Shown in pieces: positions 56,821 to 64,000 of a stretch of DNA of 64,000 nucleotides. The stretch's first letter is position 1. The number at the start of each line of letters is the position of its first letter. The notes beneath the pieces were generated by a model. It ran no database searches. It saw only the letters and a list, made by a program, of their open reading frames with translations, and was not told where the DNA came from. Origin of the DNA: Marmoricola sp. (GTDB lineage Bacteria > Actinomycetota > Actinomycetes > Propionibacteriales > Nocardioidaceae); assembly GCF_025965215.1 (NCBI RefSeq), contig NZ_JAOPXI010000172.1:1-64000 (forward strand). Direction: 5' to 3'. Made by a program: the position numbers and the translations under genes.

Positions 56821-57882
56821 TCAACACGCACTGACGAGCTTCCCCGCGATCTCCTCGAGCGGCAGCACGTCGTGCGCCAACCCGGCCGTCGCGACCGCTC
56901 CCGGCATTCCCCACACGACCGAGCTCGCTTCGTCCTGCACCACGATCCGGGCTCCGCGGGCGGCGAGCAGCCGGCACCCGATCAGTCCGTCCTGGCCCAT
57001 CCCAGTGAGGATGACCGCGCTCGCCGCACCGTCGTAGGCGTCAGCGGCAGAGCGGAACAACGCATCGACCGCAGGTCGACAGAAGTTCTCCTGCGGCCCG
57101 TCGTCGAGCTCGGTGCGGACCAGCCCGGCCGAGCGGCGCACCCGGAGGTGGAAGCCGCCCGGGGCGATCAGTACCTCACCGGCGCGCGGGACCTCGTCGG
57201 CCACCGCCTCCCGCACCGTCAGGGCCGAGATGCGATCGAGTCGCTCGGCGAACATGGTCGTGAACAGCGGGGGCATGTGCTGGACGACCAGGACAGGCAC
57301 CGGCAGCGTTCCCGGCAACTGCTCCAGCATCCGCGAGAGTGCATCCGGCCCGCCGGTCGAGCAGCCGATCAGCAGCACCTCGGTGGGCTTGGTAAGGGCC
57401 CGCGCCAGCGGCACCGGCACCCTGGCTGCCCGCCGTTCGGCGCCGGTGGCCGTGCCAGGGTCGCGCGCGACCAGGCGGTGAGCACCGACCAGCGCCTTGA
57501 CCTTCGGGATCAGCTGCTCGCGGACGCTGGCCATCGACTCGGCCATGCTGGTCGTGTTCGACGGCTTCGTGACGAAATCGGAGGCGCCGAGCGAGAGCGC
57601 CTCGAGAGTCTTGGTGGCGCCCTTCTCGGTCAGGGTGCTGAACATGATGACCGGCAACCGCGGATGCTTGCGCCGGATCGCGTCCAGGGCGCCGAGCCCG
57701 TCGAGGATCGGCATCTCGATGTCAAGGGTGACCGCGTCCGGCGCCAGCTCGTCGACCATCGTGATCGCCTCGCGACCGTTGAACGCCGTGCCGACGACCT
57801 CGATCCCGGCATCGAGGGCCAGTGCGGTGGTCACCAGCCGACGCACCAGCGCCGAATCGTCGACGACCAGGACACGAATCAC
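56821..57882 (-). CDS. cheB: CheB protein-glutamate methylesterase
   Basis: Receiver RVLVVDDSALVRRLV; catalytic IGCSTGGPDAL, VVQHMPPLFT, LTGMGQDGLIGCRLL. Confidence 0.95.
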   Translation of the reverse strand: MIRVLVVDDSALVRRLVTTALALDAGIEVVGTAFNGREAITMVDELAPDAVTLDIEMPILDGLGALDAIRRKHPRLPVIMFSTLTEKGATKTLEALSLGASDFVTKPSNTTSMAESMASVREQLIPKVKALVGAHRLVARDPGTATGAERRAARVPVPLARALTKPTEVLLIGCSTGGPDALSRMLEQLPGTLPVPVLVVQHMPPLFTTMFAERLDRISALTVREAVADEVPRAGEVLIAPGGFHLRVRRSAGLVRTELDDGPQENFCRPAVDALFRSAADAYDGAASAVILTGMGQDGLIGCRLLAARGARIVVQDEASSVVWGMPGAVATAGLAHDVLPLEEIAGKLVSAC

Positions 57883-57977
57883 GCCTGACCCATCGGCACC
57901 GTGGTCCCGGTCCTGAGAGCCCCGGCCCGGGACCGCCTTTCTCTCAGAAGAGCGCCCCGACGACCGATGGGGTCGCC

Positions 57978-58829
57978 GTGACGATCACCCAGACAAGCTT
58001 CGCCGTCGTCTCCGACCTGGTACGTCGGGAGACCGCGATGCTCTACGACCCGGGCAAGGAGTACCTCGTCGAGGCCCGGCTGCTGCCGCTGGCCCGCGAG
58101 GCCGGTTGCCCCGACGTCGACTCGTACGTCGCGACGCTGGCGACCAACCCGGACGAACGCGACAAGGTGATCGACGCGCTCACCATCAACGAGACGTCCT
58201 GGTTCCGCGACAACGCGCCGTACCAGGCCTTCACCGACGTGATGCTGCCGCCGTTGCTGGGGGCCCGCAGCCACGTGCGCCACCTGTCGGTCTGGTCCGC
58301 GGCCTGCTCCAGCGGGCAGGAGGCCTACAGCCTCGCGATGCTGCTCGACCAGCACCTGCCGTCGGGCTGGACCGCCCAGATCCTGGCCACCGACGTCTCC
58401 ACCACGATGCTCGACCGGGTCCGCGCCGGGCGCTACAGCCAGGTCGAGATGAACCGCGGGATGCCGGCCACCTCGCTGGTGAAGTACTTCAGCCGCTCCG
58501 GCAGCGAGTGGGAGGTCTGCGACGACCTCAAGAAGATGGTGCGCACGCAGTCGTTGAACCTGTCGACACCGTTCCCGCTGCTGCCGACGTTCGACATCGT
58601 CTTCCTGCGCAACGTGCTCATCTACTTCGACCTGGACACCAAGCGCGACATCCTGCGCCGGGTGCACCGCGTCGTCGCGACGGACGGGTTCCTGCTGCTC
58701 GGCACGTCCGAGACCACCCTCGACCTCGACGAGCACTGGGGCCGCGAAGCCCACGGCCGGGTCCAGGTCCACCGACCCACCACGAGGGCTGCCGCGCAGT
58801 GGCAGCCGGCCGCCATGACAGGAGCCTGA
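57978..58829 (+). CDS. cheR: CheR protein-glutamate O-methyltransferase
   Basis: TINETSWFRDNAPYQAF, SAACSSGQEAYSLAMLL, LATDVSTTMLDRVRAGRYSQVEMNRGM, RNVLIYFD. Confidence 0.95.
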   Translation: MTITQTSFAVVSDLVRRETAMLYDPGKEYLVEARLLPLAREAGCPDVDSYVATLATNPDERDKVIDALTINETSWFRDNAPYQAFTDVMLPPLLGARSHVRHLSVWSAACSSGQEAYSLAMLLDQHLPSGWTAQILATDVSTTMLDRVRAGRYSQVEMNRGMPATSLVKYFSRSGSEWEVCDDLKKMVRTQSLNLSTPFPLLPTFDIVFLRNVLIYFDLDTKRDILRRVHRVVATDGFLLLGTSETTLDLDEHWGREAHGRVQVHRPTTRAAAQWQPAAMTGA

Positions 58830-58832
58830 GCA

Positions 58833-59216
58833 ATGTATGCGCTGATCATCGACGACTCGCGAGCGATGCGGAGCATCCTGCGCCGCATCGTCACCGACCT
58901 CGGCTTCGAGACCCTCGAGGCCGGCGACGGCCAGGAGGCGCTCGACCACCTCGAGGCCGGCCGGATCCCGACGCTGTGCCTGATCGACTGGAACATGCCG
59001 GTGATGGACGGCTATACCTTCATCACCCGGGTCCGGGCCAACCCCGAGTGGCGTGACATCACCCTGATGATGGTGACCACGGAGAGCGAGCACGGCCAGA
59101 TCGTGCGAGCCCTCGCGGCGGGCGCCCACGAGTACGTGATCAAGCCGTTCACCCCCGACGCCATCGCCGACAAGCTCGAGATGCTCGGCCTCGTGGCGAA
59201 GCCGGTGCCAGCATGA
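58833..59216 (+). CDS. CheY-like response regulator
   Basis: ALIIDDSRAMRSILRRIVTDLGFE; LIDWNMPVMDGY; VIKPFTPDAI. Confidence 0.93.
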   Translation: MYALIIDDSRAMRSILRRIVTDLGFETLEAGDGQEALDHLEAGRIPTLCLIDWNMPVMDGYTFITRVRANPEWRDITLMMVTTESEHGQIVRALAAGAHEYVIKPFTPDAIADKLEMLGLVAKPVPA

Positions 59217-59680
59217 GTACCGTCGTGGAGCCGTCGCTGACCGACGTACAGATGGTCGTCGAGGAGGTCTGGACCTCGTTCCTCGGCGCCGAGGACCCGC
59301 TGCTGCCGATGGCGCCCGGAACCCTCGAGGTCGGATGGTCGGCTGCCGTGACCGTGTCCGGCGAGTGGCAGGGCGCGGTCAGCGTCGAGCTACCGCGCTC
59401 GATGGCCGAGGAGATCACCCGACGGATGCTGGATCTCGACGACGAGGTGGAGGAGGTCGGTGACGACGACGTCGCCGACGCTGTCGGCGAGCTGGTCAAC
59501 ATGATCGGCGGCAACGTCAAGAGCCTGATGCCGGGACCCAGCGCGCTGTCGTTGCCGGTGGTCGCGGCGGGCCGGGTCGCACGTGCCTCCGATGTCGTCG
59601 AGGCCTGCCGGCTCGATGCGTCCTGGGCCGGCGCCCCGCTCCTGGTCAGCGTTCACGTCCGCCATCCCGAGATGGGCTGA
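59213..59680 (+). CDS. CheX/CheC-like chemotaxis phosphatase
   Basis: DDDVADAVGELVNMIGGNVKSLMPGPSALSLPVV. Confidence 0.85.
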   Translation: MSTVVEPSLTDVQMVVEEVWTSFLGAEDPLLPMAPGTLEVGWSAAVTVSGEWQGAVSVELPRSMAEEITRRMLDLDDEVEEVGDDDVADAVGELVNMIGGNVKSLMPGPSALSLPVVAAGRVARASDVVEACRLDASWAGAPLLVSVHVRHPEMG

Positions 59681-59685
59681 TCGGG

Positions 59686-60051
59686 ATGAAGATCCTGGTC
59701 GCCGACGACAGTCGGGTGATGCGCCAGATCGTGATCCGCACCCTGCGCCAGGCCGGGTACGCCGGCCACGACATCGTCGAGGCCGAGAACGGTCGGGAGG
59801 CGCTCGACAAGGTGCGCAGCGAGTCGCCGGACCTGGTCCTCTCGGACTGGAACATGCCCGAGATGAGCGGTATCGACCTGCTCGCCACCCTCCGCCAGAG
59901 CGGCTCGACGGTCCCGTTCGGTTTCGTGACCTCCGAAGGCTCACCGGACATGCGCGCCCGGGCGAGCGCGGGCGGCGCACTGTTCCTGATCGCCAAGCCG
60001 TTCACCCCTGAGGCGTTCGACGAGGTGCTCGCGCCGGTCCTGAAGGGTTGA
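59686..60051 (+). CDS. CheY-like response regulator
   Basis: KILVADDSRVMRQIVIRTLRQAGY; LSDWNMPEMSGIDLL; AKPFTPEAF. Confidence 0.93.
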   Translation: MKILVADDSRVMRQIVIRTLRQAGYAGHDIVEAENGREALDKVRSESPDLVLSDWNMPEMSGIDLLATLRQSGSTVPFGFVTSEGSPDMRARASAGGALFLIAKPFTPEAFDEVLAPVLKG

Positions 60052-60548
60052 GGGCGGCACCGGAGATGACGATGCACCTACCGGCCACCAAGGAGATCCG
60101 CGACCTACTCACCGAGCTGCTCGACCGCGACGTCCAGGTGGCGCCGAACGCGCCCCTGGCACCCACCGCCGCCAACCCCTGCACGGTCGGCGTGTACGTC
60201 GACGACTCGTTGCGGGTGGCCGCGGTCGCGGTGTTCGACCTGGCGTTCTCGGCTCGCGCCGGGGCATCGATCGGCCTGGTGCCGCCGACAGGTGCCGAGA
60301 CCGCGATTGCCGAAGGAAGCCTGACCGAGACCCTGCGCGAGAACCTCTACGAGGTGCTCAACATCGCCGCGTCGCTCTTCAACGTCGAGGGCGCGACCCA
60401 CGTCCGCCTGTACGACGTGCACCACGCCGGCTCGCCCTGCCCCGGCGACGTCCTCGCCCGCGCCCTGACCCTGGGCCGCCGCGAGGACCTGGTGGCCGAG
60501 GTCGCCGGCTACGGATCCGGCCGGCTCTCCTTCGTCCTCACGGCCTAG
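60048..60548 (+). CDS. Uncharacterised chemotaxis-cluster protein
   Basis: Translationally coupled to CheY; ENLYEVLNIAASLFN weakly CheX-like; internal ATG at 60066. Confidence 0.65.
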   Translation: MRAAPEMTMHLPATKEIRDLLTELLDRDVQVAPNAPLAPTAANPCTVGVYVDDSLRVAAVAVFDLAFSARAGASIGLVPPTGAETAIAEGSLTETLRENLYEVLNIAASLFNVEGATHVRLYDVHHAGSPCPGDVLARALTLGRREDLVAEVAGYGSGRLSFVLTA

Positions 60549-60704
60549 AGCTCAGGACCAAAGGCCCGAACGAACTGCCGTATCAGGCGAAATGTCCCCG
60601 TCTTGCTCAAGCCCGCGAGCCACGGACCGAACAACCCCCCGAGCAAGGACCGCTCACCACGACGCCACGGATCGGCATCCACTCCAGCACTCCCGGAGGC
60701 TCCC

Positions 60705-61073
60705 GTGTCGTTCGCCGTGTCCGATGCGGTCACCCAGGTCCTGAGCACCGCACTTGACGGTGTCTCGGCGCGCCAGTCGGTGATCGCCAACAACATCGCC
60801 AACGTGGACACCCCGAACTTCCGGGCCACCAGCCTCGATTTCGAAACCCAGCTGCAGGCCGCCATCGACGACGGGTCGTTCGCCGACGGGAACGCCCCGA
60901 GCGTGGGCACCACCACCACGCCGACCGACACGCCCGTCGGAGCCAACGGCAACAACGTCGACCTGCGCAACGAGACCATGGCAGCGGTCCAGAGCCAGTT
61001 CCAGTACCAGATCCTGACCCGGGCCGTCACGGACCGGTTCAACCTGGTCAAGACCGCCGCGACAGGCGGCTGA
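60705..61073 (+). CDS. flgB: Flagellar basal body rod protein FlgB
   Basis: GTG start after GGAGG; ARQSVIANNIANVDTPNFRATSLDFE. Confidence 0.93.
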   Translation: MSFAVSDAVTQVLSTALDGVSARQSVIANNIANVDTPNFRATSLDFETQLQAAIDDGSFADGNAPSVGTTTTPTDTPVGANGNNVDLRNETMAAVQSQFQYQILTRAVTDRFNLVKTAATGG

Positions 61074-61080
61074 TCCGGTC

Positions 61081-61473
61081 ATGGGCGCCTTCGACATGCT
61101 GAGCATCGCGGACACCAGCCTCGGCATGCACCAGACCTGGCTGGACGCACTGGCCAACAACATCGCCAACATCAACACCGCCACCGCCACCAGTCAGAAG
61201 GCGTTCCAGGGCCAGATGGTGATTGCCAGTGCCCTGCCCGGCGGTGGTGTCGGCGTCGCCGGGATCGCCCTGACCGACCCGAACGGACAGGTCGTCAACG
61301 ACCCGAGCAACCCGCTTGCCGACGCCCAGGGCAACATCCGGATGCCCGACATCGACCTGGCCAGCGAGATGACTCAGCTGGTGATGGCCCAGCGCGGCTT
61401 CCAGGCCTCCGTCCAGGTCACGAAGAACGCGCAGGAGACCTACTCCGCCGCCCTCCAGATCGGGAAGTCATGA
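61081..61473 (+). CDS. flgC: Flagellar basal body rod protein FlgC
   Basis: [23 protein letters not shown] ... [22 protein letters not shown]. Confidence 0.93.
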   Translation: MGAFDMLSIADTSLGMHQTWLDALANNIANINTATATSQKAFQGQMVIASALPGGGVGVAGIALTDPNGQVVNDPSNPLADAQGNIRMPDIDLASEMTQLVMAQRGFQASVQVTKNAQETYSAALQIGKS

Positions 61474-61778
61474 CTGTCGCGCCCATCGGGCCCGTCGGCT
61501 TCACGCCGCTGGTCCCGGCCAGCGTCGGTACGACCGCAGCACCGGCAGCGCCGTCGGGCCAGGAGTTCGGCAACCTGGTGCTCGACGGGATCGACCGGCT
61601 CGAGCAGGTCCAGGACAAGAGCGCCCAGCTCTCCGTCAAGGCGGCGACCGGTGACCTGACCAGCATCCACGACTACACGATCGCCGCGACCGAGGCCGAC
61701 GTGACCACGCAGCTGACCGTCGCCGTACGCAACAAGGCAGTGGACGCGTTCAACGAGATCATGCGGATGCAGGTCTGA
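61470..61778 (+). CDS. fliE: Flagellar hook-basal body protein FliE
   Basis: Cluster position; [31 protein letters not shown]. Confidence 0.92.
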   Translation: MTVAPIGPVGFTPLVPASVGTTAAPAAPSGQEFGNLVLDGIDRLEQVQDKSAQLSVKAATGDLTSIHDYTIAATEADVTTQLTVAVRNKAVDAFNEIMRMQV

Positions 61779-63367
61779 TGAAGGACTCGATCAGCCGCGC
61801 CTTCGCGCGCTACCAGCGCACCTTCCTCGCCTTCACCACCGGTCAGAAGCTGGTGGCCGTGCTCGGCACCGGGGCCCTGATGCTTGCGGGCTACCTGGTG
61901 TTCCACTGGGCGTCCACACCGAGCTACGCCCCGCTGTACAGCAACCTGTCGTCCTCGGATGCCTCCGCGGTGATCGACAAGCTCAACGCAGCCGGTACGC
62001 CGTACCAGATCACCAACGGCGGAGCGACCGTGATGGTCCCGCAGGACAAGGTCTACACCTCGCGGATCGCCCTGGCCGGCGCCGGCCTGCCGAGCAGCTC
62101 GGACAGCGGCTACTCGATCCTGGACAAGCAGAGCCTCTCGACCTCGGACTTCCAGGAGCAGACGAACTTCAAGCGTGCGATGGAGGCCGAGCTCTCCAGG
62201 ACCATCGAGGCGCTCAACGGCATCCAGACCGCGATCGTGCACCTGGCCATCCCGCCCAAGCAGGTCTTCGCCGACACCCAACAGCCGGCCACCGCCTCGG
62301 TGCTGATCCAGACCAATCCCGGCGCGACGATCGGCCCCGAGCAGGTCCAGGCGATCACGAACCTGGTCGCCTCCAGCATCGACGGGCTCGACCCGAGCAA
62401 GGTGACCGTGGCCGACTCGGCCGGTCATGTCCTGTCCAGCAGCGACGGATCCGGCGGCGCCGCGGGCAGCCAGGACCAAGAGGTCACGAGCTACCAGAAC
62501 CAGCTGAACAGCCGGATCCAGACGATGCTCGACCGCGTCGTCGGAGCGGGCAACTCGACGGTCGCTGTCACCGCGAACCTCGACTTCGACAAGACGACCA
62601 CGCAGACCAAGACGTACTCCTACGACCCGAGGAACCCACCACTCTCGATCTCCAAGACCGCCGAGAAGTACTCCGGCGCTGCGGCCGGCTCGGCCGCCAC
62701 CGGCGTGGTCGGCCCCAACGGCCAGCTGGGTTCGACGGGTACGACCGGATCCGGACCCAACTCCAGCTACGGCAAATCCTCGGAGACCTCCGACAACGCG
62801 GTCAACACCACCATCGAACAGCGGAACAACGCCCCCGGATCAGTGCGCAACCTGCACGTCGGCGTCGTGCTCGACGCGGCCACGGCGCGCAGGATCAACC
62901 CGAGCGTGATCCAGTCCCTGATCGCCAGCGCCGTCGGCATCGACCCCAATCGCGGCGACACGGTCCAGGTCGACGCGTTGCCGTTCGATCGCACCGCGGA
63001 GAAGGCGGCCAAGGCCGAGCTCGCCGCGGCCAACAGCGCCAGCTCCAGCGCCAAGCGGATGACGCTGATCCGCAACAGCGGTCTGATCGTGCTGATCGCC
63101 CTGATCGTGCTGCTGGCCTGGTTCAAGGGACGCAAGCGGGCCAAGGAACGCGCCGAGGCCACGTCGTACGTCGTCGAGCAGCTGCGCGCCGAGCAGCTCG
63201 AGCGCGCCGCAGTCCAGCCGCTCGAGCCCTCGCCCGCCGTGCTCGCCCTGGAGAGGTCGGAACACTCCGAGACCGAGGAGATGCTCGACGAGCTCGCGGC
63301 CCTGGTCGAACGTCAGCCCGAGGACGTCGCCGCCCTGCTCCGCGGCTGGCTGGTGGAGCGTCCATGA
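61778..63367 (+). CDS. fliF: Flagellar MS-ring protein FliF
   Basis: YAPLYSNLSSSDASAVIDKLNAAGTPYQI; DFQEQTNFKRAMEAELSRTIEALNGI; C-terminal TM. Confidence 0.95.
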   Translation: MKDSISRAFARYQRTFLAFTTGQKLVAVLGTGALMLAGYLVFHWASTPSYAPLYSNLSSSDASAVIDKLNAAGTPYQITNGGATVMVPQDKVYTSRIALAGAGLPSSSDSGYSILDKQSLSTSDFQEQTNFKRAMEAELSRTIEALNGIQTAIVHLAIPPKQVFADTQQPATASVLIQTNPGATIGPEQVQAITNLVASSIDGLDPSKVTVADSAGHVLSSSDGSGGAAGSQDQEVTSYQNQLNSRIQTMLDRVVGAGNSTVAVTANLDFDKTTTQTKTYSYDPRNPPLSISKTAEKYSGAAAGSAATGVVGPNGQLGSTGTTGSGPNSSYGKSSETSDNAVNTTIEQRNNAPGSVRNLHVGVVLDAATARRINPSVIQSLIASAVGIDPNRGDTVQVDALPFDRTAEKAAKAELAAANSASSSAKRMTLIRNSGLIVLIALIVLLAWFKGRKRAKERAEATSYVVEQLRAEQLERAAVQPLEPSPAVLALERSEHSETEEMLDELAALVERQPEDVAALLRGWLVERP

Positions 63368-64000
63368 GCACGGCGACGTTGGCCGGACTCGGCGTGCGCA
63401 AGGCCGCGATCCTGCTCATCCAGATGGGCCGCGACCGCGCCTCCGAGATCCTCAGTCACCTCTCCGACGCGGAGGTCGAAGCGATCTCGGCCGAGATCGC
63501 ACGGCTCGAGTCGATCAGCACCACCGAGACCCAGCAGGTGATCTCCGAGTTCCGCGACATGATGACCGCCCGCCAGCACATCGCCCAGGGCGGGATCTCG
63601 TTCGCCCAGCAGCTGCTCGAGCAGTCCCTCGGTGCCGACCGCGCCGCCGAGATCATCGAGCGGGTCAAGGCCGCTGCGGTGCAGATGCCGTTCCAGTTCC
63701 TGCACCGTGCCGATCCCGCACAGCTGCGTTCGTTCATCGTCGACGAACACCCCCAGGTCATCGCGCTGGTCCTGGCCCACATGACGCCGGACAAGGCGTC
63801 GCTGCTGCTCTCGGGGCTCGCGCCCGACCAACAGGCGAAGGTCGCCCACCGGATCGCCGTGATGGACCGGACCTCGCCCGAGATCATCCGCGCGGTCGAG
63901 AGCACCCTGGAACGGAAGCTCTCCTCGATGCTGCAGCCGGCCGAGATGTCGCGGGTCGGAGGCGTGGACCCGCTGGTCAACATCATCAACCGGTCCGACC
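63364..64000 (+). CDS. fliG: Flagellar motor switch protein FliG (3' end outside window; not in ORF track)
   Basis: ATG 63364 overlapping fliF stop; MSTATLAGLGVRKAAILLIQMGRDRASEILSHLSDAEVEAI ... VDEHPQVIALVLAHMTPDKASLLLSGL. Confidence 0.95.
   Translation, partial: MSTATLAGLGVRKAAILLIQMGRDRASEILSHLSDAEVEAISAEIARLESISTTETQQVISEFRDMMTARQHIAQGGISFAQQLLEQSLGADRAAEIIERVKAAAVQMPFQFLHRADPAQLRSFIVDEHPQVIALVLAHMTPDKASLLLSGLAPDQQAKVAHRIAVMDRTSPEIIRAVESTLERKLSSMLQPAEMSRVGGVDPLVNIINRSD

Noticed and set aside
1-64000. CRISPR arrays, rRNA operons, prophage or conjugative modules
   Set aside because: No regularly spaced repeats, rRNA signatures, or phage structural/conjugation genes seen in the translations

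Overview
High-GC actinobacterial chromosome segment (Nocardioides-like by gene content; inference only). From left to right: a cytochrome P450 3' end; small metabolic genes and a SNF2 helicase; an SDR / 3-hydroxyacyl-CoA dehydrogenase group; an OmpR-type two-component system; an ApbE-centred electron-transfer operon (14.9-18.9 kb); a DevR/DevS-like stress locus with four universal stress proteins and recurring GGGACCTTT-like sites (19-28 kb); two tandem XRE-TPR regulators facing an unannotated 41-aa secreted peptide ORF (28.8-31.3 kb); an SsuA/NMT1-type ABC transporter plus CitA-like two-component system; secreted/cell-wall proteins; decayed genes and an IS remnant beside an initiator tRNA-Met; UPF0182/PDZ genes; and the start of a chemotaxis/flagellar cluster (CheB to FliG) that runs off the right edge. 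The most interesting candidate for an undescribed system is the short secreted peptide (MKKNLVRMGLVLAITAGASGMATAASSAHDLPQPNTKQYCC, 28814-28939, too short for the ORF track) next to the two overlapping XRE-TPR genes, an arrangement like RRNPP peptide quorum sensing. No searches were run; product calls come from motif recognition in the translations.
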